Positions 1 to 8,391 of a DNA stretch of 64,000 nucleotides are shown in pieces. Numbering within the stretch: position 1 is the first letter of the stretch; each line of letters starts with the position of its first letter. The notes beneath the pieces are model-generated. The model was not told the origin of the DNA, did not search any database, and saw only the letters and a list, made by a program, of their open reading frames with translations. The position numbers and the translations under genes were made by a program. Origin of the DNA: JBJMQS01 sp045802605 (GTDB lineage: Bacteria > Planctomycetota > Planctomycetia > Gemmatales > Gemmataceae); NCBI GenBank assembly GCA_045802605.1, contig JBJMQS010000032.1, positions 1 through 64,000 on the forward strand. The letters run 5' to 3'.

Positions 1-36
1 CGGGCCTTCGGTCGCCTGAGGGCGACCTTCAGACCC

Positions 37-156
37 GGCCACGAAATACAGGGAAGACCCGGCCACGAAATGCAGGGACTCTGCGTGGGAAACGAAGTGC
101 AGGGACGGCCCGGCCACGAAATGCAATGATTCTGCTGGGGCCACGAAATACAGGGA
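37..156 (+). repeat. Short tandem repeat, possible 3' end of a truncated reading frame
   Basis: Five copies of a unit close to CCACGAAATRCAGGGA start at 39, 63, 90, 114 and 141. The spacing alternates 24, 27, 24, 27 bp, always a multiple of three. In one plus-strand frame, open from base 1 to a TGA at 127-129, the units encode repeats of the form GHEIQGRP / GHEMQGLC. The opposite strand is also open. This may be the tail of a repeat protein that begins before the window, or a decaying minisatellite. From 157 to 321 I see no gene. Confidence 0.6.
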
Positions 157-321
157 AGCTCCGGGGGGCGAAGGTACGAGCACTTAGCGTGAACCAGCAA
201 ACGCAGGCCACGGAAGTCAGCCCGCGAAGAACCTGGCATCGACGTACAAGCGAAAAAACCTCGGCCGATTGGGCATCGGCCGAGGTCGCAAACCCGAGGG
301 GAAAGAGGAGGTACCGTTTGA

Positions 322-1161
322 TTAGAACGGCGCTTTGTTGCTTTCCTGCTCGATCCCGAGACGAGACGTATTCAGATCGTTCGGCGCGAACGCGGCGCCA
401 CCCTTCGGCATGGCCTTGGGAGCTTCGCCACCTGGTTGGCCTTGCGGGCCAGCCGGAGGAGCACCCGGGCCGCCTTGCGGCGGAGCTATGTAACCCTGAC
501 CACCACCGCAGCCGCCGCTGTTGCAGCCACCGTTGCAACCGCTGTTGCAGCCGCTGTTGCAGCTATCGCAGCAGTCGTTGTTACGGCTGAAGCGAGCGCG
601 AATGCGATCCCAGATCTTGGTGCGGCCACTATCGCAGCAATCATTGCAGGTGTTGCAAGTATTGCAGCAATCGTGGTGATGACGGTGCTCATGGCAGCCG
701 CACTCTTGGTGGCAGCTGTGGTGCTCATGGCAGCAAGTCGGGGCCGGGGCGCAGCAAGTCGGAGCGCTATGGCAGCAGGTCGGCGCTGGGGCGCAGCAGC
801 TGGTGGTAGCGCAACCGCAATCGTTGTTGCGGCGGTGGAAGCTGAAGCGGCGTTCACGCTCGCAGCAATTGTCATTGTTGTGGCAGCAAGTCGGGGCCGG
901 GGCGCTGCAGCAGGTGGGCGCCGAGGCGCAACCACAGCCGCAGTCGTCATGTCGGCGGAACCGACCGCGAATCTTGTCAAAGAAACTTTCTCGACCGCAT
1001 CCGCTGTCGCAACATGAGTTGCCACAAGAGGACGCACAGCCACCGCCACAACACGACCCGGTGGAGACCACCGGAGCGGCTGCGGCTGGTGGGGCGGCCG
1101 GCGGAACGGGATCGGCACCCGCCAGCCAGGCCGACGTCAGCAACAGGTACGCTGCATTCAC
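322..1161 (-). CDS. Secreted, extremely cysteine-rich protein
   Basis: A 279-residue protein starting with GTG at 1161-1159, preceded by a strong GAGGAGG ribosome site about 8 nt upstream. The N-terminus is a short hydrophobic signal-like stretch ending around residue 16. The rest is dominated by Cys pairs and triplets, His-rich patches (about residues 140-170) and two related basic modules of the type DKIRGRF / DRIRARF, each followed by an NDCC or DDCGC cluster. The C-terminal 60 residues are Gly/Pro/Gln-rich and low in Cys. I recognise no named family. The composition suggests metal binding or a disulfide-crosslinked surface component, which is inference. The next gene on the same strand is also Cys-rich and exported. 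High-GC antisense frames over this gene are shadows. Confidence 0.7.
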   Translation of the reverse strand: MNAAYLLLTSAWLAGADPVPPAAPPAAAAPVVSTGSCCGGGCASSCGNSCCDSGCGRESFFDKIRGRFRRHDDCGCGCASAPTCCSAPAPTCCHNNDNCCERERRFSFHRRNNDCGCATTSCCAPAPTCCHSAPTCCAPAPTCCHEHHSCHQECGCHEHRHHHDCCNTCNTCNDCCDSGRTKIWDRIRARFSRNNDCCDSCNSGCNSGCNGGCNSGGCGGGQGYIAPPQGGPGAPPAGPQGQPGGEAPKAMPKGGAAFAPNDLNTSRLGIEQESNKAPF

Positions 1162-1439
1162 GAGAAATACCTCCTCGGGATCGCGTTGGCGTTAGGCCGC
1201 TGGTTCCGACACCGGCTCTTCCAGAGCGGTTAATCGGACCGTGCCATCCCGGACTCTAAGATCGTTACCATCGCAGCGCTGCCCGGCGTCCTATCGCCGA
1301 AAAGCGGCGCGATACTGCCAACAAGTTTCGGCCCGCCGCTTTGCCTAGCTTGAGCCTTCGCGTCCATTCTTGCTCACCCGCTTAGCTTCCGCAGGCCAAC
1401 CCTTGACGACTGTTCGGGTGAATCGGGTTAGGCAACATA

Positions 1440-1588
1440 CGAAGTCAGAATTGGAAAGTCAGAAGTGAGAAGGCAGAAGTCAGAAGTCGGAGGTCAGAGG
1501 TCAGAACGAAAAACCGTCCTGGCCACGCTTGGGACCCAGGACGGTTTCTAATTCTGACTTCTGACTTCTGAACTCTAACTTCTGATTA
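1440..1588. repeat. Imperfect inverted repeat built from AGAAGTCAGA units
   Basis: The left part is a run of direct AGAAGTCAGA-like units. After the hairpin at 1511-1547 the complementary ACTTCTGACTTCTG units follow up to the end of the downstream gene. The 1162-1585 gap otherwise holds the leader of the 322-1161 gene and nothing coding that I can support. Similar gene-flanking palindromes with other sequences occur at 5702, 7232, 22754, 46768 and 55208. Confidence 0.7.
1509..1547 (-). terminator. Intrinsic terminator of the Cys-rich lipoprotein gene
   Basis: AAACCGTCCTGG at 1511-1522 pairs perfectly with CCAGGACGGTTT at 1536-1547. Read on the minus strand the 12-bp stem is followed by a short T run, about 40 nt after the stop of the 1586-2770 gene. 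Confidence 0.7.
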
Positions 1589-2770
1589 CTCGGCTACAAC
1601 CTTGATCTCTTGCAGCACGAAGTCTGGGCTCAGCTCGGTTGTGTTCTGATTCGACAGCCGGCCTCGCACGCTGACCGTCATTCCAGGGCGAAGCGAGCGA
1701 TCGGCCGGGTCAATTCCGACCAGCGTCATCACACCACCGAAATGATCCTCTTCTTCGATCGGGATGTATCGCAGCAGCCAAGTCTTCGTCCGCGGGCTGA
1801 AGTAGAGCTTGCCGGTCATCGCGGTATAGTCGCTATTGTGGTAATAGCTCTGCACCTGCGGCACCGTTTCGCGGGCGACTGGCATCGGCTGCACTTGCGC
1901 GGGCATCTTCGTGGCGCTAGCTGCAGGCAGAGTTGCGGGGTTCGGCGCCACCACGATGGTGGCTGGTTGGTAACGCGACTCCGACACCTGAGCGCCGTAC
2001 GGGGTCGGATTGTTGTTCACGTTCGTATTGCTGTTATTGTTGCTGCTGCCGTTGTTGTTGTTGTTGTTGTTGTTGGCTTGTTCGGTCGGCTTCGGCGTGT
2101 TGCCGCGGCAGCTTGTGCAGGGAGCCGCGGGGGCTGGCTCGGCAGATTCGCAATTGCACTTGCGAACTGGGCCATAGCATGAATTGCAGGGCTGCGGGGC
2201 GGAGCAGGTATTGCACTTCGGTGCCGGCGCCGGTTGCGGGCATGACGAGCACATCGTGGTCGTCGTCACGCAGGTCGTGGCCGTCTGGAACTTGCAATGT
2301 TCGCAACCGCTAAACAGGCTGCGCTTCCAGCGCGACTTCATCCAGTCGAATACGGGCGTCTCGTTGCACTGCTGGCAGGAATTGCAATGGCCGCACGAGC
2401 ATGGTTGATGGTTGCACGCGTGGCAGGTCGGGGCCTGGTTGCAGCTTTGTTGGCACGCCGGGGCCGCATTGCATGACTGGCAAGTCTGGGCCTGATGACC
2501 GCATGACTGGCAAGCCTGGGCGTGATTGCAGGATTGGCACGGTGCGGCCTGCTGGCACGAGTGGCACTGGCACGGCGAGTGGCCACAGGTCGAGCAAGTC
2601 TGTGCTGGGCACGACTGGCAGGATTGGCAGGACTGGCATGGCTGGCATGAAGCAGCCGGGCAACTCTGGCACTGTGGTGCGGAGTTGCAACAGTTGTTGT
2701 GATGTTGGCAGCCGGCCAAGAGCGCCGGCACCAGGAGCAGTGTCCGGATCCAACTCGAAGTGACGGGCAT
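1586..2770 (-). CDS. Cysteine-rich lipoprotein with Asn-rich linker
   Basis: 394 residues with a classic lipoprotein signal: a hydrophobic stretch ending in LLAGC (lipidated Cys near residue 21). Residues about 25-220 are an array of CxxC units (CQSC, CHSC, CNSC). A poly-Asn/Ser linker follows (about 232-255). The last 75 residues are Cys-free and look like a small beta-domain (TGKLYFSPR ... GMTVSVRGRLS). The CxxC-array region suggests metal binding or disulfide crosslinking in the periplasm or cell wall, which is inference. ATG at 2770-2768 has a GAGGGA ribosome site. It lies in the same orientation as the Cys-rich gene downstream, separated by a terminator. No named family recognised. Confidence 0.75.
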   Translation of the reverse strand: MPVTSSWIRTLLLVPALLAGCQHHNNCCNSAPQCQSCPAASCQPCQSCQSCQSCPAQTCSTCGHSPCQCHSCQQAAPCQSCNHAQACQSCGHQAQTCQSCNAAPACQQSCNQAPTCHACNHQPCSCGHCNSCQQCNETPVFDWMKSRWKRSLFSGCEHCKFQTATTCVTTTTMCSSCPQPAPAPKCNTCSAPQPCNSCYGPVRKCNCESAEPAPAAPCTSCRGNTPKPTEQANNNNNNNNGSSNNNSNTNVNNNPTPYGAQVSESRYQPATIVVAPNPATLPAASATKMPAQVQPMPVARETVPQVQSYYHNSDYTAMTGKLYFSPRTKTWLLRYIPIEEEDHFGGVMTLVGIDPADRSLRPGMTVSVRGRLSNQNTTELSPDFVLQEIKVVAE

Positions 2771-3023
2771 TGTGCGGTCCCTCGCATAAAGGCGACGCTT
2801 GGGGGCCGGCTCTCGGCACGGGGCGTCGGTGTGATTCTGACGGGGTTATCGGGATGGCCGGTCCCCGGAATCGTGCTCAATGTCCGTGTCCTACCTGTTC
2901 TGCGGGTTGGACCGTTCGGGGCGCACCGGCTAACGGGTCTGTAGCGGAAGTATCGATTATGCCGGCCAAAGCTTGTCCACGCGGGATTCCCCGAGATAAT
3001 CTGCGTGTGAGGAGATTCGACGA

Positions 3024-4778
3024 GTGAAACCAGCCGTGAAGCGATGGACCCTGGTTCCCCACGTTCCAGAGGCCGTGGAACGTTTGGCAACAGCCACGTC
3101 GGTTCCTCATGTCGTCGCACAACTGCTTTTGAGCCGCGGTGTCGTCGATCCTGCCGAAGCCAAGCGGTTCCTTGGCACGCCGCTCAATGAATTGCACGCG
3201 CCGGAAAAGCTGCCCGGCGCGGTGGAAGCCGCGGATCGAATCTGGTCCGCGGTTCAGAGCCGCCAGCGCATCTGCATCTACGGGGACTACGACGTCGATG
3301 GCACGACCGGCACCGCGATCCTCTGGCAAACGCTGACCGCGCTTGGAGCGGCCGTCGAGTATTACTTGCCCAAGCGTCTGGACGAAGGGTACGGTCTCAA
3401 CTGCGAAGCGCTCCGCACACTCGCAGCCTCTGGCGTGAATCTTGTCATCACCGTCGATTGCGGCATTGCCAGCCTCGACGAAGCGGACGAATCGCGCCGC
3501 CTCGGCCTCGATCTCATCGTCACCGATCATCACGAATTCAAAGAGCGGCTACCGGACTGCTGCGGCCGCGTGCATCCAAGATTGCCCGGCTCCGATTATC
3601 CGTTTAGCGGTCTCTCCGGCGCGGGAGTCGCATTCAAGCTGGCCTGGTTGATTGGCCAACGGGCGAGCGGCGGCACGAAAGTCTCCGAGCGGTTGCGGGA
3701 AGTGTTGCTCGACGCGGTCGGCTTGGCCGCCCTCGGCTTGATCGCGGACGTCATGCCGTTGGTGGGCGAGAATCGCATCCTGGTGAAGCATGGCCTGCAT
3801 CGCATGCGAACCGTGCCTACGCCAGGCATCAAGGCCCTAATCGAATCGGCCGGACTCACCGCCGGCGCCGCGCTGCGAGCCGAGGATGTCGGATTCCGGC
3901 TCGCGCCGCGGCTCAACGCGGCCGGGCGCTTGGGTTGTGCTCGCCTGGTGGTCGATTTGCTGACCACGCCGTCCGAGCAGCGTGCCAAGGAACTGGCAGC
4001 CTACCTTGAAAAGCAAAATCAGGAGCGACAACAAACCGAACGCCGCATTGCCGTCCAAGCTCGCGAGATGGTTCACGCGCAGGGCCGCGAGCACGATCGC
4101 GCGATCGTGCTTGCGAGTTCGGAATGGCATCCCGGAGTTATCGGCATCGTCGCAGGACGACTGGCCGAGCAATTCCACCGGCCCACGCTGTTGATCGCGA
4201 TCGCAAATGATTCGGCGACTGGAAGCGGCCGATCGATTCCCGGCTTCGCGCTGCACGAAGGGTTGGCGAAATGCGGCGAAGCCCTGATCGCGCATGGGGG
4301 CCATGCCGCGGCCGCAGGATTTCGCTTGCACCCCGACCACATCGACAGCTTTCGCGATTTGTTTCTCCAACATGCGGGCACCGTTTATCCATCGGGCCCG
4401 CCCGAACCGGTACTAAGGCTCGACAGCGAAGTACCGCTCGCGGTTTTAACCTCGGGCCTGGTGCGCGACTTGGATCGGCTCGAACCATTTGGCTGTGGCA
4501 ACCCCAGGCCGCGATTTCTCGCGGCGGGGCTCACAATTGTCGGTGAGCCAAAGGCGATGGGCAATGGCGAACGACATTTGAGTTTCCGCGTGAAGCAGGG
4601 GCAGACCACACTGCGCGCGGTCGCCTGGAGCATGGCGGAGCGCACGGCGGACCTCATGTCGGCGGGCGGTGCATGCTGCCTGGCGTTTGTGCCCAAAATC
4701 AATGAGTGGAATGGATACACGAACGTTGAAATGGAAGTCGTGGACTTTCAGCCCGGCGAATGCGCGACGTTGTCGTAA
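3024..4778 (+). CDS. recJ: Single-stranded-DNA-specific exonuclease RecJ
   Basis: 584 residues, the usual length for the core of the family. RecJ is a cytoplasmic 5'-to-3' ssDNA exonuclease acting in recombination and mismatch repair. DHH-family motifs are all visible: motif I DYDVDG (residues 88-93), VDCG (about 144-147), DHH (168-170), and the C-terminal DHHA1 motif GGHAAAAGF (about residue 430). The OB-fold follows. The start is GTG at 3024 with GGAG nine bases upstream. The 2771-3023 stretch before it holds no gene. It is a single gene, not obviously in an operon. Confidence 0.95.
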   Translation: MKPAVKRWTLVPHVPEAVERLATATSVPHVVAQLLLSRGVVDPAEAKRFLGTPLNELHAPEKLPGAVEAADRIWSAVQSRQRICIYGDYDVDGTTGTAILWQTLTALGAAVEYYLPKRLDEGYGLNCEALRTLAASGVNLVITVDCGIASLDEADESRRLGLDLIVTDHHEFKERLPDCCGRVHPRLPGSDYPFSGLSGAGVAFKLAWLIGQRASGGTKVSERLREVLLDAVGLAALGLIADVMPLVGENRILVKHGLHRMRTVPTPGIKALIESAGLTAGAALRAEDVGFRLAPRLNAAGRLGCARLVVDLLTTPSEQRAKELAAYLEKQNQERQQTERRIAVQAREMVHAQGREHDRAIVLASSEWHPGVIGIVAGRLAEQFHRPTLLIAIANDSATGSGRSIPGFALHEGLAKCGEALIAHGGHAAAAGFRLHPDHIDSFRDLFLQHAGTVYPSGPPEPVLRLDSEVPLAVLTSGLVRDLDRLEPFGCGNPRPRFLAAGLTIVGEPKAMGNGERHLSFRVKQGQTTLRAVAWSMAERTADLMSAGGACCLAFVPKINEWNGYTNVEMEVVDFQPGECATLS

Positions 4779-4937
4779 CGTCGCAAGTTGTTGCTCAGTC
4801 GCCGGTAATCGCAAATCCGCGGATTGCACTTGCCGAAGCGCCAAGGCCACGGGTATAAAAGGCTCCCCGAGAATATCCCTCGGGAGGGCAGAGCAGGGAA
4901 CGCTCGCCCCAAAACGAATCCAGGGATGGAGACACTC

Positions 4938-5696
4938 ATGGCTGCTCGCGCTCCCGCCCGCCCCGTCATCGGCATTAACGCAGATCTTCTTCAGGCTGGC
5001 AAAACAGCACCATCTCAAGCTCGACTCAACCTCGGCTATGCCGATTGCGTGTTCAACGCGGGCGGCTTGCCGCTGATCATTCCACCGCTGCACAAAGATG
5101 CGGAAGTGGACGAGTATCTCAATAAGGTCGATGGCTTCGTGCTTTCCGGCGGCCTCGATCTGGATCCCAGGCGACAAAACTTGCCCACGCATCCCACTGT
5201 GGTGCCGATGGCGCCGCGGCGCGAAGAAAGCGATGCCAAGCTTTTGAAGCGGATCGTAGAACGCAAGATTCCGCTATTGGCGATCGGCGTCGGCATGCAA
5301 CAGCTCAACGCCTTCTTCGGCGGCAACCTGTTTCTGCATCTTCCCGCGGAAAACGCCAAGGCGATGCCGCACTTCGACAACGGCGGCGGCGCTCACCGGC
5401 ACATCGTGTTGGTCGAGCCGAAGACGCTGCTCGACGACATTTACGGCACCACGGAACTGCGAGTGAATTCCTCGCACCATCAGGGCATCAAGACTCTGGG
5501 TACTAAGCTTCGCGTCTCGGCGAAATGCCCGGACGAAGTTATCGAAGCGATCGAATCGACTGACCCCCATTGGTTCTGCATCGGCGTGCAATGGCACCCC
5601 GAGGCGGAAACGGCTTCTGCTTTGGATCAGCAACTCTTCGAGTGCTTCATCCAAGCCACTACCCGCGCCGGTAAGCCACTGCAATTGGTTGCGTAA
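4938..5696 (+). CDS. Class-I glutamine amidotransferase-like protein (peptidase C26/PuuD type) lacking the nucleophile Cys
   Basis: About 252 residues. ATG at 4938 is chosen because GGAG lies six bases upstream and homology-like sequence starts at once (ARPVIGIN). The gamma-glutamyl-GABA hydrolase fold is suggested by DGFVLSGGLDLDP, the nucleophile-elbow region and VQWHPEAE near the C-terminus, which supplies the His and Glu of the triad. At the elbow the family has GICRGMQ; here residues 116-121 read IGVGMQ, so the catalytic Cys is Gly117. As written the protein cannot act as a thiol hydrolase; it may be a binding or regulatory homologue. The base change is clean in sequence, with no frameshift around it. 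Confidence 0.8.
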   Translation: MAARAPARPVIGINADLLQAGKTAPSQARLNLGYADCVFNAGGLPLIIPPLHKDAEVDEYLNKVDGFVLSGGLDLDPRRQNLPTHPTVVPMAPRREESDAKLLKRIVERKIPLLAIGVGMQQLNAFFGGNLFLHLPAENAKAMPHFDNGGGAHRHIVLVEPKTLLDDIYGTTELRVNSSHHQGIKTLGTKLRVSAKCPDEVIEAIESTDPHWFCIGVQWHPEAETASALDQQLFECFIQATTRAGKPLQLVA

Positions 5697-5701
5697 AAGC
5701 T

Positions 5702-5786
5702 GAACCGCAGAGTACGCAGAGAGCGCAGAGAAAACCAAATGCCTAGTTATTGGTTTTCTCAGCGCTCTCTGCGTACTCTGCGGTTC
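5702..5786. repeat. Long hairpin, 25-bp perfect outer stem (CGCAGAG family)
   Basis: Outer arms 5702-5726 and 5762-5786 are exact reverse complements. An inner stem pairs 5728-5738 with 5750-5760. It lies just after a stop codon and before the next gene, and may end transcription in either direction. It shares the ACGCAGAGA core with the element at 7232-7320. Confidence 0.85.
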
Positions 5787-5845
5787 AACGTGCTAGACTA
5801 AAGCCCATCGGCTTGTGCCAGCCTGGCGGCCGAGGGGGTTCGTCT

Positions 5846-7231
5846 GTGAAGCCGCCAACACCCGAGCAGCGCCGGATCGCCGCGGAACGCTTTGAACGCG
5901 CTCGGCAAGTCATCACCACCGGCAATCTCGATTACGGCGTCCAACTCCTCTTGGGTTGTTGCATCCTCGATCCCGCCAACCTCATCTATCGCCAAGAGCT
6001 GCGGCGGGCGCAGAAGAAAAAGCATAAGGACAAGATGCGGGCCGGCCCACTCGCTTTTCTCGCCACCTTGGGCCGGCGACGCAAGATCTCCTCCGCACGG
6101 CGCAAAGGCGACCATTTACGAGTGCTCGAGCAAGGCGAACAGCTTCTCAGCAAGAACCCGTGGGATACGAGAGTGCAGCTCGCAATGGGCGAGTCGGCCG
6201 ACGCTCTGGGCCTCGCTGACGTTGCGATCTTCATTCTCGATCAGGCGCGGCAGAAAAATCCAGCGGATGTGAAGGTCAATCGTGCGCTCGCGCGAATGCT
6301 CGAGAAGCGTGGCCACTTCGCACAAGCGATCAAGCTGTGGGAGGTGATTCGCAAGGCTGTCCCCGCGGACCCCGAAGCCGGCGCAAAAGTGAAAGACCTG
6401 GCGGCCAGTGAGACGATCGCGCGCGGTCAATATCACGAGGCGGTCGCGTCGGAAGATCCCATTCGCGGCACGATGCACCAAAAGCTGCAGAAGACGGCCG
6501 CCGACCGCGCTGCGGAAGTCGAACAGCGCGTGCAGGAAAAGCTGACGACAGAGCCGACAGAGCCCCGGCACTATCTCGACGCGGCGACGACTCTTCGCAA
6601 GGCCGGGAAGATCGACGAAGCGACCGAGTTGCTGCAAAAGGGACTCGCCGCTACCGGAAATGATTTCCGCTTGCAATTGGAACTCGCGGAACTCGGTCTT
6701 GAGCCGCTTCGCAAGAATCTGACGTTAGCCGAGTCAAAGTCGAAGGCCGCGCCGGCAGATGAGCAACTGCGGCAGCTTCGATCGGAGCTTCAGAAAGAAG
6801 TGAACGCACGGGAGCTTGAGATCTTCCGCATGAAGGCCGATCGCTCGCCCAACGAAACGATGCACCGACTGGAAGTTGGCATTCGCCTCTTCCGCGCAGG
6901 GCAGATCGACGAGGCGATCACCGAACTTCAGGTTGTCCGCAAAGACGAGCGATTGCAAACCAAGGCCAACCTTTACCTCGGACACTGTTTCAAAGCACGC
7001 AATAACTGGCGGCTCGCTCGCCGGAACTTCGAAGAGGCTATGCAAAAGCTGGCTCCGAATGACGAAGCCACCCGCAAAGAGATCCTTTTTGAGCTGGCCA
7101 CTGGCTCGGCGAGTGATGGGGATTTGGGCAAAGCGATCGATTTGGCCCACGAGTTGGCTAATCTTGATTTCGCCTATCGCGATATCAATCGACTCATGGA
7201 CGAATGGCAGGCGAAGCTGCAAAAGGCATGA
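5846..7231 (+). CDS. Tetratricopeptide-repeat protein
   Basis: About 461 residues. GTG at 5846 is preferred over an upstream frame start because GAGGGGG ends seven bases before it and the upstream part lies in the hairpin repeat. There is no signal peptide. A basic segment (KKKHKDKMRAGPLAFLATLGRR, about residues 50-70) precedes several TPR-like helical pairs, with typical spacing such as LGLADVAIFILDQARQKNP and GKIDEATELLQKGL. The middle contains charged, coiled-coil-like helices. Role unknown; TPR arrays usually hold protein partners. The leader GGGGG is a possible pairing site for the C-loop RNA at 10748, which is speculation. Confidence 0.75.
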   Translation: MKPPTPEQRRIAAERFERARQVITTGNLDYGVQLLLGCCILDPANLIYRQELRRAQKKKHKDKMRAGPLAFLATLGRRRKISSARRKGDHLRVLEQGEQLLSKNPWDTRVQLAMGESADALGLADVAIFILDQARQKNPADVKVNRALARMLEKRGHFAQAIKLWEVIRKAVPADPEAGAKVKDLAASETIARGQYHEAVASEDPIRGTMHQKLQKTAADRAAEVEQRVQEKLTTEPTEPRHYLDAATTLRKAGKIDEATELLQKGLAATGNDFRLQLELAELGLEPLRKNLTLAESKSKAAPADEQLRQLRSELQKEVNARELEIFRMKADRSPNETMHRLEVGIRLFRAGQIDEAITELQVVRKDERLQTKANLYLGHCFKARNNWRLARRNFEEAMQKLAPNDEATRKEILFELATGSASDGDLGKAIDLAHELANLDFAYRDINRLMDEWQAKLQKA

Positions 7232-7320
7232 AGAGTTAACCGCAGAGAACGCAGAGAAAGACAGAGGAGATTTATCCTCTTGATTTTCTCTGCGTTCTCT
7301 GCGTCTGTACGGTTAACTCT
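7232..7320. repeat. Imperfect hairpin repeat, CGCAGAG family
   Basis: Left arm about 7232-7259 pairs with 7285-7320, interrupted by a six-base insertion in the right arm. Same core words (AACGCAGAGA) as the element at 5702-5786, and the two flank the TPR gene on both sides. Confidence 0.8.
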
Positions 7321-7413
7321 TCCTCCTGGTTGACCTAGGCACTTTTTCTTGATTTTGGCACCATACCGACCCCGCGCAGGATGCGCGTCACAGTCGTCGC
7401 ATGGACGCCACGG

Positions 7414-8391
7414 ATGTCTCGTCGCTTTGTCAAATTGAGCATTTTGGGATTGGCCCTGGGCCTGGTCCTCGCCTTCGCGGCCGAAGCCAGCTCGGTTCTG
7501 ATCGGCCACAATCTGCACACCGTTATTCCTGGCAGCGTGTACCGTTGCGCTCAGCCATCGGCCGACGAAGTACGGCGCGACGTCGCGAAATATGGCATCA
7601 AAACGCTCATCAATCTGCGCGGCTGCAATGCGAATGGCGATTGGTATCTCTCGGAGAGCCGTGCCGGCACAGAGTTGGACATCGCGCAAGAGGACGTCAC
7701 ATTTTCCGCGGGGCGGTTGCCTGATCCGGTCGAAATGCGTCGGCTCGTCGAAGTGCTCGATCGCGCGGAACATCCGGTATTGATCCACTGCCGCCGTGGC
7801 GTGGATCGCACAGGACTCACAAGCGCCATTGTGCAGATGCTCTACGCCGGCGTTTCACCGCCTGAGGCACGCCAGCAGCTCAGTTACCGCTACGGCCATT
7901 TCCCATGGGGCCGCACCGCGGCGATGTTGCGATTCTTCGACCTTTACGACCGCTGGCTTGCAGCGAATGGATCGCCGCACTCGCCCGAGAAATTTCGTGA
8001 GTTCGTGACGACCGGGTACTGCCCGGGTCCGGCTCGCGGCATCATTGAGCTTGCGCAACCGATTGAGTTAGTGGCCGGCAAAGCCGGAGTCGTTCACTTG
8101 CGGACCACCAATTTGTCGAACGAAGATTGGCATATGAAAGCGAGCACTGGCGTTGGCATCCATGTGCACTTCCGAATCGACAACGCCACCGGTGCCGAAG
8201 TACAAATCGGTGATGCCGGCTCGTTTGCGGCAACTGTCTCGCCCGGATCCAGCATCACAGTGATGTTGCCGATCAATCGGTTGCCGAGCGCGGGCCGCTA
8301 TATCTTGCACGCCGACTTGCTAGACGGGCCGGACATCGCGTTCTCCCAACTTGGGGGTGACGAATTCGTGACGGAGTTCATCGCCCGATGA
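7414..8391 (+). CDS. Membrane-anchored dual-specificity/tyrosine phosphatase-like protein
   Basis: About 325 residues from ATG 7414; an in-frame ATG at 7381 is possible and would add 11 residues. One N-terminal hydrophobic helix (LSILGLALGLVLAFAA) probably anchors the protein. The phosphatase domain follows, with the Cys-x5-Arg signature HCRRGVDRTG (about residue 130) and a YRCAQPS start typical of the DSP/PTP-like family. The last 100 residues look like a beta-sandwich. The stop overlaps the next start (ATGA), so it is translationally coupled to the flippase and glycosyltransferase. A role in cell-envelope polysaccharide control is inferred from that. Confidence 0.8.
   Translation: MSRRFVKLSILGLALGLVLAFAAEASSVLIGHNLHTVIPGSVYRCAQPSADEVRRDVAKYGIKTLINLRGCNANGDWYLSESRAGTELDIAQEDVTFSAGRLPDPVEMRRLVEVLDRAEHPVLIHCRRGVDRTGLTSAIVQMLYAGVSPPEARQQLSYRYGHFPWGRTAAMLRFFDLYDRWLAANGSPHSPEKFREFVTTGYCPGPARGIIELAQPIELVAGKAGVVHLRTTNLSNEDWHMKASTGVGIHVHFRIDNATGAEVQIGDAGSFAATVSPGSSITVMLPINRLPSAGRYILHADLLDGPDIAFSQLGGDEFVTEFIAR

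Noticed and set aside
39..156. Repeats considered as a CRISPR array
   Set aside because: Units are only 16 bp with 8-11 bp between, and the intervening sequence is itself repeated; no cas genes in the window.
436..1118. Long frames on both strands antisense or out of frame to the Cys-rich gene
   Set aside because: They are Ala/Arg-biased shadows of a high-GC gene; only the 322-1161 frame has a ribosome site and signal peptide.
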